Below are positions 1 through 10,720 of a DNA stretch of 64,000 bases, piece after piece (positions within the stretch are counted from its first letter, which is position 1; every line of letters begins with the position of its first letter). Source of the DNA: Dugong dugon (Eukaryota > Chordata > Mammalia > Sirenia > Dugongidae). Location of the stretch: positions 143,866,734 through 143,930,733 of the forward strand of contig CM057462.1 in the NCBI GenBank assembly GCA_030035585.1, read 5' to 3'. The notes below the pieces were generated by a model. The model had not been told where the DNA came from, searched no databases, and saw only the letters and a list, made by a program, of their open reading frames with translations. The position numbers and the translations under genes are program-made.

Positions 1-215
1 TATAGCTGCCAGAATGGCACATTTAATTACTGAGTCTTATGATGGCACTTCTCTGCTTAAAATCTTCAATAGTACCCCAAATTCCTTAAGATAGCCTAAC
101 AGATCAATTATCTTCTAAACCTATGTTAACTCTTTTGACCATTCTCCACCTTGATCACTCTGTGGTAGCAATATGGTAGGGTTGCCAGATTTAACAAATA
201 AAATTATGCAATATC
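1..215. other. Unannotated AT-rich DNA
   Basis: I see no gene or recognisable repeat here. The last bases (204-214) are the probable left target-site copy of the SINE that follows. Confidence 0.5.
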
Positions 216-429
216 TGTTGTTGTTGTTGTTGTTGCTAGTTGCCATCAATTCCTATTCATTGCAACCCCTTGTGTGCCGAGTAGAACTGCACTCTGTAGG
301 GTTTTCAAGGCTGTGACCTTTCAGAAGCAGATTGACAGGCCTTCTTTCTGAGACATCTCTAGGTAGGTTTGAACTGCCAATCTTTTGGTTAGTAGTCCAG
401 TGCTTACCCAGTTGAACCACCCAGGAACT
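216..429 (-). repeat. AfroSINE (tRNA-derived SINE)
   Basis: Read on the minus strand it has a tRNA-like head at the right end, with an A-box-like stretch and a B-box-like stretch around 365-395. The body ends in a (CAA)n tail, seen on plus as TTG repeats at 216-236. Imperfect 11-bp direct repeats flank it (204-214 and 430-440, about 9 of 11 matching). The body is diverged, of the older subtype also seen at 57288. Confidence 0.8.
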
Positions 430-678
430 TTATGTAATACTTAGGACTAATAAATTTAAACACTAAAAAATTTATTTATTGTTTATCTAAAATTTGAATT
501 TACCCCAGGTGGCTTGTATTTTATCTGGCCTACTTTGTTCTTTAAATAGCATTACAACACTTACCCATGTATGTGCCTGTTTAACGTATGAAATTCTTTC
601 AAGTCTTTCTTCTAATCTCTTCAATGAGGTCTAACCTGTCACACTATTTAATATGAAAATCTATTATCTATGGTCATT
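430..678. other. Unannotated AT-rich DNA
   Basis: No coding potential or repeat was recognised between the SINE and the LTR-like sequence. Confidence 0.4.
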
Positions 679-1195
679 TGAGTCAAAGAGTAAGAACATG
701 GACTCTGTTAAAATAAAATCGCAGAGATTTATTGAGGAATAAAACAATTTGCAAATTAGGCAGCAACCCTGTAGAGAATACAAAGTTACTCCAAAATATA
801 TATAGAGAGGTGTGCTTTTATAGTAAAAATGGGGAAGAAGAGCACATAATGTTTGCATGGTTACAGCCACAAGGTGGGTACATCATCAGCAATTCTATTT
901 TCAACTACCTTCTTCCTGGAACATCTTGAGTAAACTAGTTCTCCTACAGTCACATTCCTGACCTCCAACACTTATTTGATAATAGTGGCTTGTGGCAAGA
1001 GCCAGGCAGGTTAAACAAGATGATTGATAGGGGGCCAGGGTCTCCTGGTTTCATCCAGAGAGAGGCCTAATGCTATATGCATATAAATGAGAAGTCAAGT
1101 TTACATTCTCAGGAATGCAGAAGAGGAGCTTGTTTAACAAAATGGAATTTGAATTCAGACCTTATGTCAGTAATTTGATTACACCCTGTGCCTCA
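679..1195 (-). repeat. LTR-like repeat, copy A
   Basis: This stretch aligns by eye along most of its length with 5599-6157 in the same orientation. Shared blocks include a polyadenylation-type region near 710-745 (AATAAA on both strands), a block near 880-960, and one near 1130-1195. On the minus strand it starts TGAGG, as an LTR could. I infer an LTR, either one end of a decayed provirus or a solo LTR. No TSD is evident and the family was not identified. Confidence 0.5.
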
Positions 1196-1890
1196 GTTTT
1201 AGATGTTTGCTATCACATTCCTCTGTTTTATTCAAGCGCCTGCTAGGGGGCACTCCACAGTGGAGTCACCTTTCTTCTACTGGGACATCTTAGGTATGCT
1301 GCAGGACCAAGTATCAAGAGTACCAGACCTTAAGGTCATTAGACAAATTTTCCCCTTCACCTTGCCATATCAAGAGGCCTCATCTTTGGTGTGAGTTGAC
1401 TTTCTTCAGGACAGTGCTGGAAACAGGGCTGAATTTGGAAGAACAACCTGGAGATCAAAATTACTAACTAAAGCTGTGAAACTGGTTACTCAGTTTCTTC
1501 AATAAATTTGGTTTCTTCTGAATACACGATCCTTTGCATAGTGAGAGGAGTTATAGTGGAGTTATGTACTTTAGATGAACAGTTCATAATACACTTTATT
1601 ATACATACAATGATTATTATGATGATTAAGATAACTATTCTGGTCTGTACCAGTGAGCATAACCAGGAACTAATACCTTCAGGCAACCAGCTAAAAATAT
1701 CCAAAAGAAGAGATCCAAAATTGGGATGTATTGATTACAACCAAGTAGTCTTCTGACAAACCTTTGTAATATCTTATTCTACTTCTCCTGTGGTATTTAT
1801 CCAAGTACAACAGGAGGTGTTGGAGAAAGTACAAACTCCTTCTTGTTGGGCTAAAATGATATCATGGACCAATCTATTATTCAACACTAC
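1196..1890. other. Unclassified spacer, possible ERV internal remnant
   Basis: This lies between LTR-like copy A and the start of an RTE element. There is no retroviral protein similarity that I can see, and no polypurine tract next to copy A. If copies A and B belong to one minus-strand provirus, this would be its 3' internal remnant. Otherwise it is ordinary intergenic DNA. Confidence 0.25.
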
Positions 1891-1892
1891 TT

Positions 1893-4800
1893 TAACAAGC
1901 CCCATGCATCTATCAGTTTGTCATAATGTGGTGGCTTGTGTGTTGCTTTGATGCTGAAAGCTATACCATCGGTATTTCAAATACCAGCAAGGTCACCCAT
2001 GGTGGACAGGTTTCAGCTGAGCTTCCAGACTAAGACAGACTAGGAAAAAGGACCTGGAAGTCTACTTCAGAAAAAAAAAAACTTAGCCAGTGAAAACCTT
2101 ATGAATAGCTGCAGAACATTATCTGATATAGTGCCTGAAGATGAGCCCCTCAGGTTGGTAGGCACTCAAAATATGACTAGGGAACAGCTGCCTTCTCAAA
2201 GTAGAGTCAACTTTAATGACAAGGATGGACTCAAGCTTTTGGGACCTTCATTTGCTGATGTGGCATGACTCAAAATGAGAAGAAACAGCTGCAAACATCC
2301 ATTAATATTTGGAACATAGAACGTATGATGTATGATTCTAGAAGAATTAGATGTCACCAAAAATTAGATAGAATGCATAAAGATTGATATACTAGGCATT
2401 AGTGAGCTGAAAAGGACTGGTATTGGCTGTTTTGAATAAGACAATCATATGATCTACTCTGCTAGGGTTGACAAATTGAAGAGGAATGGCGTTGCATTCA
2501 TCATCAAAAAGAACATTTCAAGATTTTCCTGAAGTACAAAGTTGTCAGTGATAGAAAAATATCCATACATCTAAGGGAAGACCAGTTAATACGACTATTA
2601 TTCAAATTTACGCAGCAACCACTAATCGAGATGTTTCAACAAATGGATGCAGGGCTGAAAGCACTCACTCACCTATGCTAAGAAATTTGGAAGACAGCTA
2701 CCGGGCAAACTGACTGGAAGAGATCCATATTTGTGCCCATTCCAAAGAAAAGTGATACAACAGAATGTGGAAATTATCAAACATCATTAATATCACTCAC
2801 AAGTAAAATTTTGTTGAAGATCATTCAAAAATGGTTGCAACAGTACATCAACAGGGAACCGCCAGAAATTCAAGCTAGATTCAAAAGACAGCTTGTTGTT
2901 GTTGCTGTTAGGTGCAGTTGAGTCAGTTCTACTGATAGAGACCCTATGAACCACAGAACTAAACACAGCCTAGTAATGTGCCATCCTCACAATTGTTATG
3001 CTTGAGCCAAATGTTGCAGTGACTGTGTCAGTCTAGCTTGTTGAGGGTCTTCCTCTTTTTCGTTAACCCTCTACCAAACATGATGTCCTTCTCCAGGCAT
3101 TGACCCCTCCTGATAACATGTTCAAAGTATGTGAGATGAAGTCTCACCATCATTGCTTCTAAGGAGCATTCTGGTTGTACTTCTTCCAAGACAGATTTGT
3201 TTGTTCTTTTGGCAGTCCATGGTATATTAAATATTCTTCGCCAACACCACAATTCAAGGCATCAGTTCTTCTGTCTTCCTTATTCATCGTCCAGCTTTCA
3301 CATTCATCTGAGGCGATTGAAAACACCATGGCTTGTGTCAGGCACACCTTAGTACTTAAAGTGACATCTTTTCTTTTCAACACTTTAAAGAGGTCTTTTG
3401 CAGCAGATTTGCCCAGTGCAATGAGTCTTTTGATTTATTGACTGCTACTTCCATGGCTGTTGATTGTGGATGCAAGTAAAATGAAATCCTTGACAACTTA
3501 CTTCAATCTTTTCTTTGTTTATCATGTTCTTATTGGTCCAATCGTGAAGATTTTTGTTTTCTTTGTGATGAAATGTAATCCCCAGTGAAGGCTGTGGTCT
3601 TTGACATTCATCAGTAAGTGCTTCAAGTCTTCTTCACTTTCAGCATGCAAAGTTGTGTCGTCTGTATAACACAGATTGTTAATGAATCTTCCTCCAATTC
3701 TGATGCCCCGTTCTTCGTCATATAGCCCAGCTTCTAGGATTACTTACTCAGCATACAGATTAAGTATGGTGAAAGGATACAACCCTGACACACAACTTTC
3801 CTTACTTTAAACCGTGCAGTATTCTCTTGTTCTGTTTGAACGACTGCCTCCTGATCTATGTACAGGTTCCTCATGAGCGCAGTTAAGTGTTCTGGAATTC
3901 CCATTCTTCACAATGTTATCCATAATTTGTTATGATCCACACATTCAAATGCCTTTGCCTAGTCAATAAAACACAGGTAAACATCTTTCCAGTATTCTCT
4001 GCTTTCAGCCAGTATCCATCTGACATCAGCAATGATATCCCTGCTTTCATGTCCTCTTCTGAATCTGGCCTGAATTTCTGGCAGTTCCCTGTTGACATAC
4101 TGCTGCAGCACTTTTGAATGATCTTGAGCAAAATTTTACTTGTGTACGATATTGTTCAATAATTTGCACATTCAGTTAGATCACCTTTCTTGGGAATAGG
4201 CACAAATGTGGATCTCTTCCAGTTGGTTGGCCAGTATCTGTCTTCCAAATTTGTTTGCATGGATGAATGAGCACTTCCAGCGCTTCTTCTGTTTGTTGAA
4301 ATATCTCAATTGGTATTCCATCAATTCCTGGAGCCTTGTTTTTTGCCAATGCCTTCAGTGCAGCTTGGACTTCTTCCTTGGAACCAGGGATGTCATTGCT
4401 GATGTCAAGTGGATCTTGGTGAAAGCAGAGAATACCAGAAAGATGTCTACCTGTATTTTATTGACTATACAAATACATCCAACTGTGTGGATTGTAATAA
4501 GTTATGGATAACATTTCGAAGAATTGGAATTCCAGAACACTTAATTGTGCTCTTGCTGAGACTGTACATAGTCCAAGAGGCAGTTGTTTGAACAGAACAA
4601 AGGAATACTGTGTGGTTTAAAATCAGGAAAGATGTTCATCAGGGTTGTATCCTTTCGCCTTACTTATTCAGTGTATATGCTGACAAATAATGTGAGAAGC
4701 TGGACTATATGATGAAGAACGGGACATCAGGTTTGGAGGAAGACTCATTAACAACTTGCAATATACAAATAACACAACCTTGCTTGTTGAAAGTGAAGAT

Positions 4801-5185
4801 TACTTACAGCACTTATTGATGAAGATCAAAGACTACAGCCTTCAATATGGATTACACTTTAACATAAAGAAAACAGAAGTCCTCACAATTGCACAAATAG
4901 GCAACATAATGATAAATGGAGAAAAGATTGAAGTTGTCAAGGATTTCATTTTACTTGGATCCGCAATCAACGTCTATGGAAGCAGCAGTCACAGAATCAA
5001 AAGATACATTGCATTGAGTGAATCTACTGCAAAAGATCTCTTTAAAGTGTTAAAAAGCAAAGATGTCGCTTAAAGGACTAAGGTGTGCTTGACCCAAGTC
5101 ATAGTATTTTCAATCTCCTCATATTCATGTGGAACCTGGAAAATGAACAAGGAAGACCTAAGAATTGATGCCTGTGGGCAGCCTA
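1893..5185 (+). mobile_element. RTE (BovB-like) LINE, interrupted by a second RTE
   Basis: RTE elements encode an apurinic endonuclease followed by a reverse transcriptase. The 5' end is near 1898. An endonuclease-type region lies at about 2290-2640, where a GISELKRTGIG-like motif can be read near 2398-2432. RT-type sequence follows at 2733-2890 (PIPKKSDTTECGNYQT, then KILLKIIQKWLQQY). The frame then stops at a minus-strand RTE and resumes at 4380 with the next RT residues (VIADVKWIL) and a later block at 4756-5073. Sequence between endonuclease and RT is missing near 2645. The 3' end is also lost at 5185, unusual for a LINE and probably a later deletion. Stops and frameshifts show it is dead. 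Confidence 0.85.
2891..4379 (-). mobile_element. RTE LINE, minus strand, nested inside another RTE
   Basis: The 3' end is at the left, where a (CAA)n tail reads as TTGTTGTTG at 2893-2903. It runs through the 3' UTR-like segment and RT C-terminal region to a 5'-truncated end at 4379. Antisense ORF fragments such as 3028-3252 carry the characteristic RTE C-terminal stretch. It splits the plus-strand RTE in its RT region, so it inserted later. Clear long TSDs are not visible. Confidence 0.85.
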
Positions 5186-5598
5186 GTGCTCTGACATGTC
5201 TGGTGTCCACTTTACCTGTTATAGGAGCTTAGCATCCATGACTTCCCTATCAGCTTTTAACTGGTCGTCCTCTGCCTGTGATTTTTGCGGCTTTAAATTA
5301 GCCTTGGGAGAATTATGGCAACAGTCTCAATAAACTTGATTTGGAAAGTTCCTCACAAAACGTTTAGAATGTAATATGAAAATGAAAGTAGATAAGGAAT
5401 CCAACAATAAATCCTGAAGAGCATCAATGCAAGGAAGCAGAGCTCTATTTGAGAGACTTTTTACCTGGGATGACTCCCGTGGGTCCTTGGAGATGAAAGG
5501 GTTCAAGGGGTCCATCTTGGCACCAAAGCTCCAGAACCTTGACTTCTCCAGGGCTGCCGAAGAAAATCGGCCTTTGAATCCCACGTATCTGACACCAG
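5186..5598 (-). other. Possible ERV leader/internal remnant with tRNA-Leu-like PBS
   Basis: Directly below copy B on the minus strand, 5597 downward reads TGGTGTCAG and, after a short mismatch, GTGGGATTC. This resembles a primer-binding site complementary to a tRNA-Leu 3' end. The following 93-codon open frame (5327-5608, minus) matches no family I know. Placement next to an LTR-like end makes a decayed proviral leader the best guess, but this is inference. Confidence 0.3.
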
Positions 5599-6157
5599 CA
5601 TATATCAAGAATAAGAATGTGTACCCGTTAAATAAAAGGAAAGAGATTTATTTAGGAATAAAACCATTTGTAAGTTGGGCAACAACCCTGTAGAGAATAC
5701 AAAGTTGCTCTGTAGTGTGGAGGGAAATGTGGGCGTTTTTTTGGTAAAAATGGGGAAGAGGAGTGTGTGACGGTTGCATGGTTACAACCACAAGGTAGGT
5801 ACACATCAGCAATTCTATTTTCTTCTACCTTCTTCCTGGAAAGTCTTGAGTAAACTAGATCTCCTAAGTCACATTCATGATCCCTACCCTTATTTATTAA
5901 GAGTGACTAAACCACATTCCTGACATCCCACCCTTATTTGTTAAGAGTGGCTTGGGCAAGAGCCAGGCTGGTTAAACAAGATGACTGATAGTGGGCCAGA
6001 GTCTCCTGGTTCTACCCAGCCAGAGTCCCAAGGCAATATGCATATGAATGCAGAGAAGTCAAGGTTACATTCTCAGGAATGCAGACGAGGAACTTGTAAC
6101 AAAATGGAGTTTTGATTCAGACCTTATGTCAACCATTTTATTATGCCAACTTCCTCA
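5599..6157 (-). repeat. LTR-like repeat, copy B
   Basis: Second copy of the sequence at 679-1195. The shared blocks are in the same order and orientation, with a roughly 40-bp local duplication (two similar blocks at about 5870-5950). On the minus strand it starts TGAGG at 6157 and ends next to the tRNA-Leu-like PBS at 5597. It could be the 5' LTR of a minus-strand provirus whose 3' LTR is copy A. Confidence 0.5.
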
Positions 6158-6890
6158 TTTTTAAAGGTATGCCAAGCACACTTTACACTAAAGGATATTA
6201 AGTCATTTTGTTTACAAAGAGATCTCAAGTTTCCCAAACTGTGCCTAGCATATAGTAGATTCTCATGTATTATATTGTATATAAAAGAAAGATGTAATTG
6301 ATTGTAAACATATACGGCAATGCCAGTGTTTGTACTTTTTTTTTTACTTGATATAAAAATACTACAGGGAAATACAAATGCTGTATATATGATTATTGTA
6401 CTATCATCTCTATTAAGGTTGTTTCTACTTTCTTAGATATAATACAAAGTTGTGGTCCACCTACAAAAAACAGAAGGACTCCCAAGTCCAAATTTGGTTC
6501 AGGTATAGATACTGAGGATGCTACACACACAGCCCCCACAAAAGTATGAAAAGATTTATTGCTTACATAATTGAGGTTGTCTGAGGAGAATATGGCATGC
6601 TTCTGAAACAAGGAAATGAGATTAGCCTGAGCTTTTGTTATGGTTATGGGGTGGGGCCAGTGTGAGAATTCCTGAATGCAGAAAACAGCTTGCAAGTTTT
6701 TGAATCTCCCCTGGCCACCAAAACTTGGAGAATCCATGCTTTCTTATCAGGTTACACAGATATGGGACAAAGGGGGAATGGGGGGGGGGGTGTAAAAACT
6801 GTCAGCAGTCAAACATTACAAAATGGAGACAGACTCTTTATTACATACAATTATAAAATAATTGCAAATCCTGCCATACCTGCATAGGGT
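6158..6890. other. Unclassified DNA
   Basis: No gene. A run of ten G occurs at 6781-6790. A 114-codon minus frame (6393-6737) has no recognisable domain and low-complexity composition, so I do not call it. Confidence 0.35.
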
Positions 6891-6894
6891 TTCA

Positions 6895-7065
6895 AATCTC
6901 AGATTTGATTTCACCATGTGACCTTAACAAAATGCTTACCCCCTTAAGTTCAATTGTCTCATCAGGAAAAATGGAGCTAATAAAGCCTCTTTATGAGCTT
7001 TTGTGAATATAAATTAAACTGTACGTGTAGAAACATGCCAGCTATCTAGTAATACATGCTACTTC
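6895..7065 (+). repeat. MIR SINE
   Basis: This has the MIR core pattern: a TGTGACCTT-type block, a CTCATCAGGAAAAATGGAG-type block near 6957, then a diverged tail. It is an ancient tRNA-derived SINE shared by mammals. Confidence 0.6.
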
Positions 7066-7154
7066 CATTCAATTCACTGTTACATGTTGCCAAGAAAAAG
7101 CATTACTACCAATACTGATTCTCTTCTTCCACAGCAATGAAACTCTTCATTTAA

Positions 7155-7300
7155 TGAATTTAGCTAACAAATATTTATTGTACTCCTAATATCTGCCTTG
7201 AATCGTTCTAAGATCTTACGCTAAATTAGTGATAAAAATAGAAAAAAGTTCTCTTTCCTTGTAAAACTTACATTCTAGGGTAGGGAGCAGACAGTAAAAA
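7155..7300. repeat. L2-like fragment
   Basis: Text resembles the common L2-derived stretch with a TATTTATTGTACTCCTA block and a CTTACATTCTAG block. It is degraded and the orientation is uncertain. Confidence 0.45.
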
Positions 7301-7639
7301 CATGTATATGAGATAAATCATATAATATATTAGAAAATTCACTAATAAGCAAGGGACACTGTGAGCAAATCCCACCTTTACTGATAACTACATAGTAAAT
7401 ATCAGCATGAATAGAATTCCCACCTGGAAATGGATCCAGTCCTCATTTTGTCTCACTCTATCCTCATCAACAGCTGCTACAAGGGGCACTCTCTCATTCC
7501 CAGTCACCCAGAGCAAGGTCACAAGCCACTCAGAGCTGAGTTATAGTTCTCAAGTTAGAAGGATCTTATCCTTTAGACTGCCAAATAGATGCCAGCCTGT
7601 GCTGGCTCTCATTTTCCTCATGAATTTGTTAATTCCTTG
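7301..7639. other. Unannotated flank of the L1 insertion
   Basis: No repeat or gene recognised. AATTCCTTG at 7631-7639 is the candidate left TSD of the L1 that follows. It recurs at 12529-12537, just after the L1 poly(A). Confidence 0.4.
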
Positions 7640-9263
7640 GAGCCACTCAAAAATTCAAAAATTCAGATTTCTGGAAACATGCCCTCTAGGCAGAAGCACC
7701 ACGCAGTTCCTTCACAGCAAAGATCTGAAAAACTAAGCCAAACAAAGAAAACAGCAATCCTGAAACCCTAAAACATCAAACGAAGAGATAAAGAACTCAG
7801 CCAAACACCAAATGGAGTGAGAAAACTGACAGAGAATGGAGAGTGACAAGAGTTCATGCAGAGGTCCCCTATCAGCTAAAACACTGCAGATCCGCCATCT
7901 TGGACACCTATCAGAGACCAGCAACTAGGGGGTACGAGAAAACAGCTTCACGGAGCTTCGAGCAGGAGACAGAACAACTGGTAATTGACGATACACACTT
8001 TCCCACCCCCACACTTCTTCACCCCCACTCAACTTCCTCTGCTTCCCATGGCCACAGTCTCTTGGATTCCACAGGCCAGCACTGACCAACTCCCTGAGTG
8101 CCATTTGTTGGCTACTGGTGTTGCTTTTTTCTGCTTCTTTTGATTTTTCCTTACCTCTCAACACCTCCCCCTCCTTTTGCTCAAATAACTGGCTCTGTGC
8201 ACCATATTTGCTTCTTCCTGAGGGGCTGTGGAGCTCCGTTCGAGTGCAGAGCTGCTTCCAAGTCTGGGATGCCATGCTGGTGGGATCCCAGAGCTTTTGT
8301 TTGTTTGTTTTGAATTGTTTATTTGTTTTCTTTTCCATTTCTCATGTTGGGAGCCCGTTCTGGCTGAGCAGTGCTATGCAGCTTGGGACCTACACCCTCA
8401 GCTTGCACAGACTGCAGAGGGATCCCTTAGGACATTTCTTTTCCTTCTTTTTTTTTTCTGTTTATTTCGGGAATTTTCTTGTTCTTCTTCTTTTTAAATT
8501 TCTTTTGTTTTCTTTTCCCTCTTTTTCCCTTTTTGTCTTTCTTCATTACTCAGTTTCTCATCTCTCTATACCTTCCTTCTTTTCCTGTCCCCTGAATACC
8601 TGGCTCTGAATTCCTCCACACCTTTCTAGCCAGGCTGTACTGCAACACCTGGGGACAACTTCCCCAGACCTCGTACCACACCAGTGGGATCCGTGGGAGC
8701 TTTGCTGTTCTTTTTTCTTTCTAATTTGTATTTATTCATTCTTCTCTTTTCTTTCTTCTTCTTCCCTTTTTGTTTTTCTCCATTTAATAGTCTCTCATCT
8801 CTCCACTCCAACGGCAAGCTTGCCTAGCACTCTTTTTTGTTTGTTTGTATGTTTTTGTCTCCTGTTCCTCTCTTTTCTCTTCCATACCCATCTTAGCTCC
8901 ACACATCACAATCTCCTCCCTCCATCCTGCATACCTGCACCATGCACTTAACATCACACCACTAAGCAGCACAGGCACAGCCTACCGGAACCTGCCCTGC
9001 ACGGATTGCCAACCTGCCCGGTGGCTGTAGTAAGTGCCACAAACAACCCATCTCAGCAACTCTTCATCAGCTAGACCTGTCGTGCTGTACCATATCTGAG
9101 TGACTGACCCTGCCAATTGGAGAAGGAGGCGAGAAGTATCATGCCCACAGACAAACAAACAACAAAGAACACACAGCCCACCTGCTCAGGTATAGCCAAA
9201 TTAAAAAAAAAAAGGATGAAACAAACAAATCTACAATCAATAAATGAGAAAAATAACCACTAA

Positions 9264-10720
9264 ATGCCCCGAAGACAGCAGACAATATTAAAACATTTAC
9301 AAAAACACGACAGGCTGGTTGCAATAGGTGTCCAAAATAAAACACCAGATGACTTTCCAGTAGAAGAAAAGGCACTAGAACTACCTGATAGGGAATTCAA
9401 ATCTCTAATACTCAGAATTATCCAAGAGTTGAAGCAAAAAGTAGACAAAAATGAGGACAAAATAGACAAATTCATGGAAAAGGCAGAAAAATTCATGGAA
9501 AATACAGACAAAAAAATGGAATAATTCAGGAAAATAATGCAGGAAGAAAATGCCAAAATTAATTCACAACTAGAAATTATACAAAAACAATTAGAAATCC
9601 AAAAGATAAACAACAATTTTTCAGAAATGGGCAGTGGCATAGAAGGGCTGAGGGGCAGATATGAAATGGTGGAAGACAGGATCAGCGGAATTGAAGACAA
9701 ACACTTGGATACAACTCGGTTTGAGGAAAAATCAGAAAAAAGAACACAGAAAAATGAAGTGATCCTGAGAATTATGTGGGACACAATCAAAAGTAAAAAT
9801 CTGCAAGTGATCAGAATTCCAGAAGAAGGGGAGAAAACAGAAGACACAGAGAGGATCATTGAAGAATTGCTGACAGAAAACTTCCCCAATATCATGAAAG
9901 ATGAAAAGCTGACCATCCAAGAAGCTCAAAGAACACTGTCTTAGTCATCTAATGCTGTTATAACAGAAATACCACAAATGGATGGTTTTAATGAAGAGAA
10001 GTATATTTCCTTACAATAAAGTAGGCTAAAAGTCCAAATTCAGGGTGTCACCTCCAGGGGAAGACTTTTTCTCTCTTCGTCTTCTCATCAGTGTTCTCCC
10101 AGACTAGGAGCTTCTTGGCACAGGGACCCCGGTCCAAAGGATGCGCTCTGCTCCTGACACTGCCTTCTTGATGGTATGAGGTCCCCCTGTCTCACTGTTC
10201 CCTTCCATCTTGTATATCTCAAGAGATTGCCTCAGGACACAATCCAGTCTTGTATTTCAGGTCCTGCCTTACTAACACAACTGCCACCCATTCTCCCTCA
10301 TTAACAGCATAGAGGCAGGTTTACAACATACAGGAAAATCACACAGTACCAGGAATCATGGCCTAGCCAAATTGATATACACATTTTTTGGGGGATGTAA
10401 TTCAAACCATGACAAACCCCATGTCGGACAGACCCCAAAAGAAAGTCACCAAGGCATATCATAGTCACAGTCACTAAAACCAAAGACAAAGAATCCTGAG
10501 AGCAGCTCAAGAAAAACAAAAAGTCACATACAGATGAGAAACCATGCAGGCAAGAAGGCAATGGGATGACATATATAAAACCTTGAAAGAAAAAAGATTG
10601 CCAGCCAAGCATAATATATCCTGAAAAACTCTCATTCAAATATGATGGTGAAATTAGGTCATTTCCAAATAAACAGAAATTAAGGGACTATGTAAAAACC
10701 AAACCAAACTTAACAAGACT
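9264..10720 (+). pseudogene. L1 ORF1 (ORF1p RNA-binding protein), broken
   Basis: ORF1p is the trimeric RNA-binding chaperone of LINE-1. The first 86 codons read open from the ATG at 9264. A single in-frame TAA at 9522-9524 separates them from the next block (9537-9944), which is rich in K and E and fits the coiled coil (LRGRYEMVEDRISGIEDK near 9648). An LTR interrupts the frame at 9937. After 10414 the C-terminal domain resumes in recognisable but frameshifted form: an AARxK-like block near 10495, then a QARRQWDD-type block near 10548 and a KLSFKYDGE-type block near 10618. One stop plus the LTR make it nonfunctional. Confidence 0.75.
9937..10414 (-). mobile_element. MaLR/MLT1-like LTR inserted in L1 ORF1
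   Basis: The 478-bp unit begins TGTC and ends TGACA on the plus strand. Its reverse complement matches 12990-13533 at both ends (start with a GAATT-rich block, end ACTAAGACA). Flanking pentamers AACAC and AACCC agree at 4 of 5 positions, the TSD length expected for ERV-L/MaLR elements. L1 ORF1 resumes directly after it, so it postdates the L1. Confidence 0.75.

Noticed and set aside
3175-3441. 88-codon plus frame and similar ones at 28100, 30560 and 59581
   Set aside because: They are the wrong-strand readings of the RTE C-terminal region and recur with every RTE copy.
5327-5608. 93-codon minus frame next to LTR-like copy B
   Set aside because: It translates to no recognisable domain and begins inside the probable primer site. 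I note it as proviral remnant only.
8118-8609. 163-codon plus frame
   Set aside because: It lies in the pyrimidine-rich L1 5' region, and its Phe/Leu/Ser bias comes from CT-rich DNA.
9260-9916. 218-codon minus-strand frame opposite L1 ORF1
   Set aside because: It is the antisense shadow of ORF1, rich in Ser/Phe/Ile because the sense strand is Lys/Glu-rich.
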